From the NCBI GenBank assembly GCA_025655635.1, contig JAHXIM010000185.1:1-19811 (forward strand): 19,811 bases of DNA, in the 5' to 3' direction. Source of the stretch: a gamma proteobacterium symbiont of Lucinoma myriamae (GTDB taxonomy: Bacteria; Pseudomonadota; Gammaproteobacteria; GRL18). The notes beneath the pieces are model-generated. The model was not told the DNA's origin, did not search any database, and saw only the letters and a list, made by a program, of their open reading frames with translations. Below are positions 1-7,446 of the stretch, piece after piece (the stretch's first letter is position 1; every line of letters starts with the position of its first letter). The position numbers and the translations under genes are program-made.

Positions 1-78
1 TTATTATAACATTTCTGGTTGATCTGGTCACTCAAAAGAAGGATTAATTCCTTATATTTCAAATAGATGACATGTTTT

Positions 79-819
79 TCAGGGTTGACTACATAGGTAT
101 TGTCCAGCCACCAGGCGAAATTTTTTGAGGCGTAAGCCGGCGTTCATCGGCGGGTAGCACATGAGTACAACAAACCAGCCGTAAAAGGTCATATCAACAC
201 TTTTGGTGCGATTATTTAACCAGCGTGATGCAATAGTATAGCCGATAAGTGCAATGCCGACATCGATATAAAAAATCAGATGATAGAGCATGAGATACCA
301 GATGTGGAATTTTTGGAAGTCATTAAACATGGCATAACTATCGGATAGAATCTGAGTTAAAGCCATTTGCATTTGTGAAAATTCCAAGACAATAAATTTT
401 GTCATCAAAGTTAAAAAGAAAAAATTCACCAGAAAAACCAGATAGACCTTAGCAATTCGTTTGTTTTTTAAAAACATAATGGTATTAATTTTTTTATTTT
501 TAGATCTTTTTTTAAGATCTTTATTTCTAAAATAGAATGCACTGGCTTTTGACCAAAGCCATTTTAGTAAGGCACGATAACTGATCATCAATAATATGCC
601 ATAATCATTAAACTCATAGCGACTACCCCCTTTATATTTCAGGGTAAAGAAACAATAAGGGATGCCTACAATTAAAAACAGGGATAAAAAATATTGGTAA
701 TAGCTGCGGGTAATATCGAAATCAGCATGTTGAAAATAATAATGAAAATGGACAATAGAATATCCCAGAGCCAATAACAGACCCATAGACGCAATACGAT
801 AAAAAGATGATAGAAGCAA
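79..819 (-). CDS. Multi-pass membrane protein of unknown function, probably frameshifted near its 3' end
   Basis: I do not recognise this 246-residue protein. It has about five hydrophobic segments (near residues 12-32, 41-60, 123-145, 172-197 and 211-225) and a very basic cytoplasmic-type loop near residues 98-122 (KDLKKRSKNKK). The last membrane segment ends in CYPPMN. After that the reading frame degrades into a short basic tail and stops. A frame shifted by one base, entered at about position 135-141, stays open without a stop to the edge of the window and reads as ordinary protein (it includes NFAWWLDNTYVVNPEKH), so the true C-terminus probably lies there. The start used is TTG at 819; an ATG lies at 786, and neither has a good ribosome-binding site. 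It follows the small membrane gene at 861-1070 by about 40 bases, so the two are probably co-transcribed. Confidence 0.55.
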   Translation of the reverse strand: MLLSSFYRIASMGLLLALGYSIVHFHYYFQHADFDITRSYYQYFLSLFLIVGIPYCFFTLKYKGGSRYEFNDYGILLMISYRALLKWLWSKASAFYFRNKDLKKRSKNKKINTIMFLKNKRIAKVYLVFLVNFFFLTLMTKFIVLEFSQMQMALTQILSDSYAMFNDFQKFHIWYLMLYHLIFYIDVGIALIGYTIASRWLNNRTKSVDMTFYGWFVVLMCYPPMNAGLRLKKFRLVAGQYLCSQP

Positions 820-860
820 ATAGCTTATTGGATGATTATTTTTTTGGGGTCAATTGTGAC

Positions 861-1070
861 TTAAAATGTTTTTTTAAAACGTGTCACCGCCCACCACTCA
901 AAAAGCAGCATACCTAAAAAACAAAATAGCAGATAAATTAAGATAATCTTATGCTGGCCTGTTTTTTCGATTAAAAACTGTATTTGTGTGTTTTCTACGT
1001 AGAAATTCACAAATGCAGTCAAAAATAATAAAAAACCGCCAAAATAGCCTGCCTTTGATGAATATTCCAT
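861..1070 (-). CDS. Small two-helix membrane protein, unknown function
   Basis: This 69-residue protein has two predicted membrane helices (about residues 9-25, YFGGFLLFLTAFVNFYV, and 42-60, rich in I/L/F) and a basic end (RFKKTF). I do not recognise the family. I chose the ATG at 1070 because GGA sits seven bases upstream. The frame is also open to a GTG at 1115, which would add 15 residues including another hydrophobic stretch. The gene lies just upstream of the 246-residue membrane protein on the same strand. A two-gene membrane module is likely, but nothing in the sequence shows a function. Confidence 0.55.
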   Translation of the reverse strand: MEYSSKAGYFGGFLLFLTAFVNFYVENTQIQFLIEKTGQHKIILIYLLFCFLGMLLFEWWAVTRFKKTF

Positions 1071-1205
1071 TTTATTTCCATAAATTAACAATTTAATAAA
1101 ATCAATAAATGGCACCCATTTATTCTATTCCAAAATTGTAACAAATGAGAAAATATAAAAAAGAGTATAACATCACGATTTGCAATGACTTAAAACACTT
1201 ATACG

Positions 1206-1242
1206 CCAATAAGCCTGGCCAGGCAGTGACAAGGCTTATTGG
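1206..1242. repeat. Perfect 11-bp stem-loop beside the MITE remnant
   Basis: CCAATAAGCCT (1206-1216) and AGGCTTATTGG (1232-1242) are perfect reverse complements around a 15-base loop. No clear T-run follows on either strand, so it is not a textbook intrinsic terminator. It lies between the promoter side of the small membrane gene and the MITE copy at 1254, and could be a regulatory hairpin or part of an older inserted repeat. Confidence 0.5.
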
Positions 1243-1253
1243 AGTTTAATTAA

Positions 1254-1420
1254 ACTGAACTCTGTTTAAGAAATAAAGTAAAAGTATGCACTAAGTATTG
1301 ATATTGCTTGGTTTATGGAAGAAGTGTCCTTGGCATGGATGCCAAAGCCAAGCTTACACAGATGTATTTACAGCATCTTCTAGAATAAATCATGCTATAT
1401 CAATGCGTTAGTTATATTGA
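1254..1420 (+). repeat. Degenerate copy of a palindromic MITE (copy A)
   Basis: This stretch matches, in opposite orientation, the element at 18016-18198. The two share long blocks such as GCACTAAGTATTGATATTGC and GCATGGATGCCAAAGCCAAG with scattered substitutions. The left end keeps CTGAACTCTG (1255-1264) of the terminal inverted repeat. The right end, where CAGAGTTCAG is expected at about 1421-1432, has diverged. I see no target duplication, so this is an older or damaged copy. No protein is encoded in it. Confidence 0.8.
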
Positions 1421-1430
1421 ATCCTGCTTA

Positions 1431-1580
1431 TTAGTCTTGTTTGTTAAGACTCACTATTAGATTTAATAATTCTGCTTCAGATAGCTTGGTAATTTCAAAT
1501 AATATCCTTGAACTTGTTATTGTTTCACCGTTAACTTTTAACTTATGAACAACCCTTTGTATCATTTCATACCCTGTCAT
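1431..1580 (-). CDS. 49-residue hypothetical protein
   Basis: This short frame encodes a 49-residue protein that starts MTGYEMIQRVVHKLKV and ends LNKQD. ATG at 1580 is preceded by TAGGGG with nine bases of spacing, a good Shine-Dalgarno match. The composition is that of a real soluble protein: an amphipathic N-terminal helix, a short polar middle (NGETITSS) and an acidic helix containing LSEAELLNLI. I do not recognise the family; a small regulator or adaptor is conceivable, but this is a guess. It stands alone between a MITE copy and a gene-free stretch, so it may belong to a recently acquired segment. Conservation of the frame in relatives would settle whether it is a gene. Confidence 0.5.
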   Translation of the reverse strand: MTGYEMIQRVVHKLKVNGETITSSRILFEITKLSEAELLNLIVSLNKQD

Positions 1581-2110
1581 CAGTCTATCCCCTAATGCCA
1601 ACTTAATTCACTTATTAATATAAGGTGTTTATATATTAGACAACTAATTTTTTTTTGACGATATAAAGTAAAGACCCTATATTTGCAAAATAAAACCCGC
1701 ATTGACTATACATATAAAACCTACTTAGCCTAATGAATATGTAAATACCGGCAATCCTGAGAAACGATAGTGACAAGTAATTAATTTTAAACTTGAACAG
1801 GGTGAATGGAGAGGCGTTGCTTAGAAGTTACTCACCTTAAAATCAAGGTGAGTACTGGGAAATACTGCACTATTGGGGATGAATGCAGTCCTCAAAAATC
1901 AGTGAAACAACTGATTAGAAGCTCTGTAAATAACAATACCAGTTTATGAAATTTGTTTATGTGTAACCGTTCACAGTTTAAGTTTATCGTGTAATATTCA
2001 GAATATGGCTTATAATTACGATGATTAAAAGTCATGTGAGCAATTTGAGAGTCGCACGAACAGACCGTATAAACCTTTACACAGTAAAGACTTGACAAAA
2101 AATAGTAATA
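1581..2110. other. Gene-free stretch between the 49-aa gene and ubiI
   Basis: No convincing gene is seen. The only long frame (1892-2098, minus strand, TTG start) has no ribosome-binding site, is rich in Cys, Tyr and Asn, and looks accidental. The stretch contains the hairpin cluster at 1829-1916, annotated separately. A TTGACA occurs at 2093-2098 on the plus strand, but no -10 box lies at proper spacing. Confidence 0.5.
1829..1916. ncRNA. Candidate structured RNA: three consecutive hairpins
   Basis: Three inverted repeats follow one another within 88 bases. TACTCACCTT pairs with AAGGTGAGTA (1829-1838/1845-1854, six-base loop); ACTGCA with TGCAGT (1864-1869/1884-1889); AATCAGT with ACTGATT (1897-1903/1910-1916, loop GAAACA). 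They lie in a stretch without genes. No clear promoter or terminator was found, so the strand is unknown, and the cluster may instead be the relic of a palindromic repeat. Confidence 0.25.
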
Positions 2111-3370
2111 TTATAAATCAAGATTCGCTCTTGCTAAATGAGGTAGAGGTTCATTTAAACCCGTGCCTGAGTGCCCCATGGCACGTTTGATCATCAGGTT
2201 TTTAAAAGGACTGAATTTATCGGCAAGATTTAATCCTGTGTTGCGTAGTAATTTCAGCAGGGTGATATCATTACTAAACAACCGCTTGAAAGCATCCATA
2301 GCGGCCAGCATAGCGACATTATCAGCTTTTCTACGACGCTCATAGCGTCTTAAAGTAGACATAGCTCCCAGAGCACGCTTTTTTTCATGGGCTCGCAAGA
2401 CTTCTTCGGCCAGTACCACAGCATCCAGCAAACCAAGGTTAACACCCTGCCCTGCCAGCGGATGTACCGTATGCGCCGCATCACCAACCAGTGCCAGATG
2501 CTCCTCAACATAGTGTTTAGCATGTCTTAGTCGCAGCGGGAAAGCACCTCGTTCTGAGGTTAGTTGAATTCGTCCTAAAGTGCTGCCAAACGTCATTTGT
2601 AATTCCTGATTAAACGATTGTTCATCCATATTAACCAGAGCTTGTGATTTTTCTTCAGTGGTTGACCAGACAATAGAGCTTTGTCCATCAGCTAACGGTA
2701 AAAAGGCCAGTGGTCCTTCGGGCATAAATTGCTGCCAGCAGGTATCCTGATGTGATTCAGAGGTCTGCACATTGCACACCACGGCCGTTTGCTGATAAGC
2801 CCAGCTATTAAGAGCAATACCGGCTTGTTTTCTCACCCACGAATTAGCACCATCCGCCCCCACTACCAGTTCAGTGCTCAGGTGCTGACCATCGCTGGTG
2901 ATAAGTTCAACACCCGCTTTATCCAAAGACATCGACTGTAATTGTAGCGGCATTAATAAATCAATATTATCAAATTCTGCCAATTTGTTTTGCAGTGCTT
3001 TTTGAATTACCCGGTTTTCGACTATATGTCCTAAATCCATCTGACCGACATCCACGCTATCAAAATGAATTTGCCCCTGTCCACTGGCATCCCATACACT
3101 CATTTTATTATAAGCCGCAACGCCATCATGCTGCATGGACTGCCAGACACCAAGATTTTCAAATATATGCTGGCTGGCATGCGTGAGGGCACTGACACGA
3201 ATATCATGAGAATTTTCCGGCCAGTCAAAATTACTTTGACGGGCTTCAATAACGGCCACTTTTAATGCACTATTGCCGAGCGCACAGGCCATCGTCGCAC
3301 CCACCATGCCGCCGCCGACAATAATAATATCGTAAACTTTCTTATCATTTTTCGTATTTGCTTTTGTCAT
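2111..3370 (-). CDS. ubiI: FAD-dependent ubiquinone-biosynthesis hydroxylase, UbiI type
   Basis: This is an aromatic-ring monooxygenase of the UbiH/UbiF/VisC family. By position it is the UbiI (C5 hydroxylase) member of aerobic ubiquinone synthesis, acting at the inner face of the membrane in the Ubi complex. Its 419 residues show the whole family pattern: GGGMVG at 19-24 for the ADP-binding fold, Glu42 for the ribose, GADG at 171-174 (the DG motif), and GDAAH followed by HPLAGQGVNLG at 296-313 for FAD and substrate. It lies downstream of ubiH on the same strand with a 58-base gap, the gene order of Escherichia coli (pepP-ubiH-ubiI). GGATG lies about eight bases before the ATG. Family members hydroxylate different ring positions and are hard to separate by sequence, so the UbiI assignment rests mainly on synteny; UbiF or a broader-specificity UbiL/UbiM type is possible. 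Confidence 0.88.
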   Translation of the reverse strand: MTKANTKNDKKVYDIIIVGGGMVGATMACALGNSALKVAVIEARQSNFDWPENSHDIRVSALTHASQHIFENLGVWQSMQHDGVAAYNKMSVWDASGQGQIHFDSVDVGQMDLGHIVENRVIQKALQNKLAEFDNIDLLMPLQLQSMSLDKAGVELITSDGQHLSTELVVGADGANSWVRKQAGIALNSWAYQQTAVVCNVQTSESHQDTCWQQFMPEGPLAFLPLADGQSSIVWSTTEEKSQALVNMDEQSFNQELQMTFGSTLGRIQLTSERGAFPLRLRHAKHYVEEHLALVGDAAHTVHPLAGQGVNLGLLDAVVLAEEVLRAHEKKRALGAMSTLRRYERRRKADNVAMLAAMDAFKRLFSNDITLLKLLRNTGLNLADKFSPFKNLMIKRAMGHSGTGLNEPLPHLARANLDL

Positions 3371-3428
3371 CTAAATCATCCAGCTTATATAATTTTCCAG
3401 GTTTAAGGCTTCTCATAAGCAAAAGCGG

Positions 3429-4703
3429 CTAGCAAAGTGACTGGCCTACTGCCATTTTACTTAATTTACCCTGCAGCATCCCGCTACCCATAGCCTCACT
3501 GGCAACAGCATGTTTCAGAGGTGATATTATGTCAGTCATCAATAAACCTGAATTTCTTAATAGCGCCAGCGTTGTTGACTGATTTGAAAACACTTTGATC
3601 AGACTATTGGTAATATTGGTGACTTGTCGAATATCAGCCTGACGCCAGTTCCAATAGGCTGTTAATAATGCTTTATTACCCGGATCACCTTTTTTAAACG
3701 TGTGCATTTCTGCAGCGATTAATTCGGCTAATGCAGAAATATCACGCAGCCCCAAATTAAAACCCTGTCCTGCGACGGGATGCACGCCATGGGCGGCATT
3801 GCCAATCAGAGCAACCCGATTTTGATGTGCGAGAGTGTCATTGTTGATAGTCATCAACATTAATGGATAAGCCGCTCGACGCCCCGCCTTAGTGATTTGT
3901 CCCAGACGATAACCAAAACGCTGTTGTAATACACTGATAAAGTCAGCATCATTCAAAGCCATTATATCATCCACCTGATCGTCACGGGCAGTCCATACAA
4001 GAGAACAGCGATTGCGGCTCAGCGGCAGAACAGCAAGAGGTCCGGAGTTAGTAAAGCGTTCATAGGCAACATTCTGATGAGGCATTTCTGTTTCAATATT
4101 GGCAATAACTGCGGTTTGTGCATAGGATTGCTGGTTAGTTTGAATCCCAAGAAAGGCTCTGGTTTCAGAATTAACACCATCTGCAATAATCAATAAAGCC
4201 GCACTCATGTTTTTTGTTTTTTGTTCAAACTGAACATTGACTGTGACTTGTTCTGATCTTGTTTTTACCTGTTCAATCGTTGCCGGACAAAAAAGCTGAA
4301 TATTGTCATATTGTTTCATTTCATGCAGCAGAACCTCACCCACCACACGGCTTTCAACGACATAGCCAAGAGCTGCTACGCCTTCTTTTTGGTGATCAAG
4401 TCGAGTGACACCCAGATGGCCTCGATCAGAAACATGGATTTGTTTAATGGCGGTAAACCCATCATCATCACGTGCAGCCAGCTTATCCCAGATTCCCATG
4501 GCTTGATAGATTTGTCTGGAACTCCAGGCTAGAGCCAGACAGCGGTCATCAAAACTGGGCTGAGTTTGTTGTTCCTGATAAGGATGCGCTTCAATAACCG
4601 CTATAGACAGTTTTAAGGGTGCAAGAGCAAGAGCCATAGTAGCTCCGGCCATACCTCCACCAACAATAATAATGTCAAAATGTTCTATTGATTGTTTAGT
4701 CAT
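3429..4703 (-). CDS. ubiH: 2-octaprenyl-6-methoxyphenol hydroxylase, UbiH
   Basis: This is the flavin monooxygenase that hydroxylates the ring at C1 in aerobic ubiquinone synthesis. Of 424 residues, GGGMAG is at 15-20, Glu38 closes the Rossmann motif, ADG is at 174-176, and GNAAH plus HPVAGQGFNLGLRD are at 301-321. The Asn in place of Asp in the GD motif is also found in Escherichia coli UbiH (GNAA) and helps separate it from the UbiI copy next door, which has GDAAH. The gene sits between pepP (93 bases upstream) and ubiI, as in other gammaproteobacteria. GGGA lies about ten bases before the ATG. Together with ubiI and pepP it is probably one transcript. Confidence 0.9.
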   Translation of the reverse strand: MTKQSIEHFDIIIVGGGMAGATMALALAPLKLSIAVIEAHPYQEQQTQPSFDDRCLALAWSSRQIYQAMGIWDKLAARDDDGFTAIKQIHVSDRGHLGVTRLDHQKEGVAALGYVVESRVVGEVLLHEMKQYDNIQLFCPATIEQVKTRSEQVTVNVQFEQKTKNMSAALLIIADGVNSETRAFLGIQTNQQSYAQTAVIANIETEMPHQNVAYERFTNSGPLAVLPLSRNRCSLVWTARDDQVDDIMALNDADFISVLQQRFGYRLGQITKAGRRAAYPLMLMTINNDTLAHQNRVALIGNAAHGVHPVAGQGFNLGLRDISALAELIAAEMHTFKKGDPGNKALLTAYWNWRQADIRQVTNITNSLIKVFSNQSTTLALLRNSGLLMTDIISPLKHAVASEAMGSGMLQGKLSKMAVGQSLC

Positions 4704-4744
4704 TCAGCTTATTTCCCGCTTGTTTGTACTGATAGGTTTTTACG

Positions 4745-4805
4745 CTAATGTCTTTTTTTACGCACTGCTTTTTTGGGGCTGGCGGCTTTTCTTAAGCTAG
4801 CGGCC
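4745..4805 (-). pseudogene. Lost 3' end of pepP: lysine-rich tail now out of frame
   Basis: After the pepP stop (TAG, 4797-4799) the lysine/alanine-rich pattern continues in the neighbouring frame as LRKAASPKKAVRKKRH and ends at a TAG at 4745-4747. Removing a single base from the GGCC at about 4802-4805 joins the two parts into an uninterrupted tail of 19 further residues. The 9-base repeat GCTAGCGGC at 4796-4804 and 4818-4826 lies at the junction. Either a recent one-base insertion or a sequencing error explains this. Confidence 0.65.
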
Positions 4806-6269
4806 TGCCTTTCTTGCGCTAGCGGCTTTTTTTCTAATGACCTTCTTTTTCACAACAGTTTTTTTCTTGCTAAGCGCTTTTTTTACCGTACTCTTCAGCC
4901 TGCTTGTTTGAGTCTGCATAGTCGCTTTATCATCATTTATGCTATTAGATTGAGCTCTCTTTAGTGTGGCCATAACAGCTTCTATTTCTGTCACCGTTTT
5001 AGGCGCTTTAATAGTCAGTACTTCATGACCTGTACGTGTGACACGCACATCATCTTCAATACGAATACCGATATTTCGCCATTTTTTTGCAATTTTGCGA
5101 TTATCGCCCGTATAAATGCCTGGCTCAACAGTCAAGACCATGCCCGGTTCCAACATGCGCCATTCATTATCAACCTTATAATCACCCACATCATGAACAT
5201 CTAATCCCAGCCAATGCCCTGTGCGGTGCATATAAAAAGGTTTATAGGCTTCATCTTTAATCAGTTTGTCAACACGTCCTTTTAATAAGCCCAAACGTAC
5301 CAGCCCCCGGGTGATCACTTTAACCGCCGCTTCATGAGGTGCATTCCAGTGACTACCGGGATACACCATTTCTATGGCTGCTGCCTGTGCCTCAAGCACC
5401 AATTCATAAAGCGCCTTTTGTTCTACTGAAAAACGTCCGTTAACCGGATAGGTACGGGTAATATCGGAGGCATAACCCTGGTATTCACCACCAGCATCAA
5501 CTAATACCAGATCGCCGTCTATTAATGCGCTGTTATTTTCGGTGTAATGTAAAATACAGCTATTTTTCCCACCACCGACAATGGAGGGATAGGCCAAATC
5601 CCGACAACCATTAAACATACACTCATGCACAAATTCGGCTTCAAGCTGGTATTCCATCATTTCTGGCTGACAGACTTTTATCAGACGTTCATGAGCCCTG
5701 CAAGACACCGAAGCAGCCTTTTTCATCATTTTTATTTCTGTGGCTGATTTGAATAGACGCATTTCATGTAATGGGTGATCCAGAGCGACAAATTCACCTG
5801 GCGCATTCACTCCCATTCTTACTTTTTGCTTTAATTGATTTACCCAGCCTGTCAAACGCTGATTAAAGTCCGTATGAATACCCATGGTATAAAACACCCG
5901 GGTTTTATTTTCCATAAGACCGGGCAAAATATCATCGATATCGGTAATAGGGAAAGAATCATCAGCACCGTAGGCGTCCAGCACACCTTCCTGACCTGCA
6001 CGGCGGCCGTGCCATATTTCCTGCGTTTCATCTTTTTCCCGGCAAAACAGAACATATTCGCCATGTTTACGACCTGGAATAAGCACCAACACCGCTTCCG
6101 GTTCCCAAAAGCCGGTCAGATAAAGAAAATCACTATCCGGTCTAAACACATAATTCACATCACGCTTTCTGACCTGCTCGCCCGCTGTAGCTAATATGGC
6201 AATACTATCCTTCCCCATATCCTGCATTAAATGTTTTCTACGTTTGCTAAATTCTTTTATATCAATCAT
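4797..6269 (-). CDS. pepP: Xaa-Pro aminopeptidase (aminopeptidase P II) with lysine-rich C-terminal tail
   Basis: This dimanganese metallopeptidase releases the N-terminal residue from peptides with proline in second position. The core, about 1-440, matches PepP in length and order: an N-terminal domain, then the pita-bread catalytic domain. The metal ligands are Asp258 (LVDAG), Asp269 (ASDITR), His352 (TGHWLGLDVHD), Glu382 (VEPG) and Glu405 (IEDD), offset by one or two from the E. coli numbers. Residues 441-490 are an unusual addition: after TLKRAQ comes a low-complexity basic tail (KKALSKKKTVVKKKVIRKK) resembling histone-H1-like tails, which PepP normally lacks. The tail stops at a probable frameshift. 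The ATG has only a weak AAAG ribosome-binding site, and a long palindrome lies 18 bases upstream. The neighbours (ygfB upstream, ubiH downstream) are the conserved ones. Confidence 0.93.
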   Translation of the reverse strand: MIDIKEFSKRRKHLMQDMGKDSIAILATAGEQVRKRDVNYVFRPDSDFLYLTGFWEPEAVLVLIPGRKHGEYVLFCREKDETQEIWHGRRAGQEGVLDAYGADDSFPITDIDDILPGLMENKTRVFYTMGIHTDFNQRLTGWVNQLKQKVRMGVNAPGEFVALDHPLHEMRLFKSATEIKMMKKAASVSCRAHERLIKVCQPEMMEYQLEAEFVHECMFNGCRDLAYPSIVGGGKNSCILHYTENNSALIDGDLVLVDAGGEYQGYASDITRTYPVNGRFSVEQKALYELVLEAQAAAIEMVYPGSHWNAPHEAAVKVITRGLVRLGLLKGRVDKLIKDEAYKPFYMHRTGHWLGLDVHDVGDYKVDNEWRMLEPGMVLTVEPGIYTGDNRKIAKKWRNIGIRIEDDVRVTRTGHEVLTIKAPKTVTEIEAVMATLKRAQSNSINDDKATMQTQTSRLKSTVKKALSKKKTVVKKKVIRKKAASARKAGR

Positions 6270-6286
6270 ATTATTCTTTAGTTAAC

Positions 6287-6352
6287 TTTAACCTGGAATA
6301 ATCAGTGGATAAGGCTGTTGCAGTAGATGCCAACTGATTTTTCCAGGTTAAA
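6287..6352. repeat. Long palindrome in the ygfB-pepP gap (leader of pepP)
   Basis: The plus-strand arm TTTAACCTGGAATAATCAGT (6287-6306, then GG) and the right arm (6330-6352) form an almost perfect 22-bp stem with one mismatch and one bulge, around a loop of about 21 bases. It fills most of the gap between ygfB and pepP and ends 18 bases before the pepP start. There is no T-run, so it is not a standard terminator. It could stabilise or attenuate the mRNA, or be a small inserted palindromic repeat. Confidence 0.65.
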
Positions 6353-6369
6353 TAATGACATGCAGATAA

Positions 6370-6999
6370 CTAATGCATGCTTTTATCAGACTTAAGTGAA
6401 TCCGCTATTGAAGCAGGAATGTCCACCGGCACACGAATAGGGTTCATTTCTTCATTGATGAACAAAACCCCCATGCGAATAAATTCAATAAATTCAATAA
6501 TAGCTTCTTCATCTGAATCATCACCCGCCAGATCATAGTCACCAGCTGTTGAAATCGATGCCATTGCTTCAACAAACTCTGAGACTTCTTCAGAGTATTC
6601 AGAAAAACTTTTTATTCCGGCAAGGCTTAAGCCCATCAAAAACCCCTGCGCCCATTCAGCAATAGCCTTGAGACGAACAGCTGCACTGTCATCTTCCGGT
6701 AAAAGTAGATAAAAGCCAAGATCATTAGCAGAAAGTGACCTTAATGCCGCTGCAAAGAAATTTTTAAACGATTCGGTAATGGCCTCAAGCAATAAGTCAC
6801 GCGCCATAATAGCCTGTGACGCATCTTCTGACTCTCTTAATAGTGTCAATGACAACCATTCATGAACGGTTATATCACTTTTACCGCATAATACACCACA
6901 TAAAGTCCCATGGACTTCTGAAGGTGATAATTCACTGCCCAACTTGATAAGAACGGCTTTTATTTGTTCAATATTTATCTCTGATGACATAGCATCCAC
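6370..6999 (-). CDS. ygfB: YgfB/UPF0149 family protein
   Basis: This is an acidic, all-helical protein of the UPF0149 family, which includes E. coli YgfB. The N-terminal part contains the family signature SPSEVHGTLCGVLCG (about 26-40). The middle has EWAQGFLMGLSLAG, and the C-terminal region the typical acidic EEAIIEFIEFIRMGVLF. At 209 residues it is slightly longer than E. coli YgfB. The biochemical role is not established in general; in Pseudomonas a YgfB homologue affects expression of a peptidoglycan-amidase gene. The start drawn is GTG at 6999; ATG at 6990, preceded by GTGGA, is equally plausible and would remove three residues. The gene is divergent from the zapA pair and heads the ygfB-pepP-ubiH-ubiI series. 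A TATAAT at 7056-7061 on this strand may be its -10 box. Confidence 0.88.
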   Translation of the reverse strand: MDAMSSEINIEQIKAVLIKLGSELSPSEVHGTLCGVLCGKSDITVHEWLSLTLLRESEDASQAIMARDLLLEAITESFKNFFAAALRSLSANDLGFYLLLPEDDSAAVRLKAIAEWAQGFLMGLSLAGIKSFSEYSEEVSEFVEAMASISTAGDYDLAGDDSDEEAIIEFIEFIRMGVLFINEEMNPIRVPVDIPASIADSLKSDKSMH

Positions 7000-7105
7000 T
7001 CAATTGAGACCTCTTACATTATGTAAAAAACTATGATTTATTTCATTAATATGGAATTATACCTCAGTTAATCAATAATTCCGTTATAGATTGTTGCTTT
7101 AACCA

Positions 7106-7134
7106 TTGACCATTGCCACAATGAATTTTAATAT
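7106..7134 (+). promoter_or_regulatory. Possible promoter of the coiled-coil/zapA pair
   Basis: TTGACC (7106-7111) is followed by a 17-base spacer and TAATAT (7129-7134), about 80 bases before the ATG at 7213. The -35 box is a good match and the -10 box is poor. It lies in the divergent gap with ygfB, where a promoter must exist. Confidence 0.35.
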
Positions 7135-7212
7135 AGGGACTTAAGTAACAACACATTAAATAGTTACTATCCTAATTTTAATAATAATCAATGTAACAGG
7201 TTCTTCTACACT

Positions 7213-7446
7213 ATGGTAGACAATGCAACAGCTGCTGATACTGATATTGAACTCAAACGTCTGGATGAAAGTGTTAATGTATTACTCGACACCATCAGCC
7301 AGCTTAAAGATGAAAATGTTCAGTTACGCTCACAACAAGAATTCCTACAAGTTGAACGTTCCAGACTTATGGAAAAAACCGAAACCGCACGAACTCGTGT
7401 TGAAGCCATTATCAATCGTCTAAAAGCCATGGAGAATAACGGATGA
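7213..7446 (+). CDS. TIGR02449-type coiled-coil protein (ZapB-like)
   Basis: This 77-residue protein is almost entirely one coiled coil: from residue 13 to 75 there are heptad repeats of Leu/Val/Ile (LKRLDESVNVLLDTISQLKD), with polar residues between and no membrane segment. This fits the small coiled-coil family TIGR02449, found next to zapA in many gammaproteobacteria and often described as cell-division ZapB-like. The position agrees: the stop codon overlaps the zapA start in an ATGA (7443-7446), so the two are translationally coupled. A role in bundling at the FtsZ ring is inferred from that coupling and the coiled-coil architecture. The ribosome-binding site is weak (AGG about 12 bases upstream). 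Confidence 0.8.
   Translation: MVDNATAADTDIELKRLDESVNVLLDTISQLKDENVQLRSQQEFLQVERSRLMEKTETARTRVEAIINRLKAMENNG

Noticed and set aside
1799..1916. Known RNA element (riboswitch, attC, retron or group II intron end)
   Set aside because: None of the signature motifs of those classes was recognised; only the hairpins are reported.
1892..2098. 68-residue minus-strand frame upstream of ubiI
   Set aside because: TTG start, no ribosome-binding site, Cys/Tyr/Asn-rich composition, and it overlaps the hairpin cluster; it looks accidental.
2093..2105. TTGACA at 2093 as a plus-strand promoter
   Set aside because: No -10 box at 16-18 bases; it also points into the 3' end of ubiI.
4773..4964. Plus-strand frame opposite the pepP tail
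   Set aside because: It is the complement of the lysine-rich coding repeats; Phe/Leu richness is simply the reverse of AAA/AAG codons.
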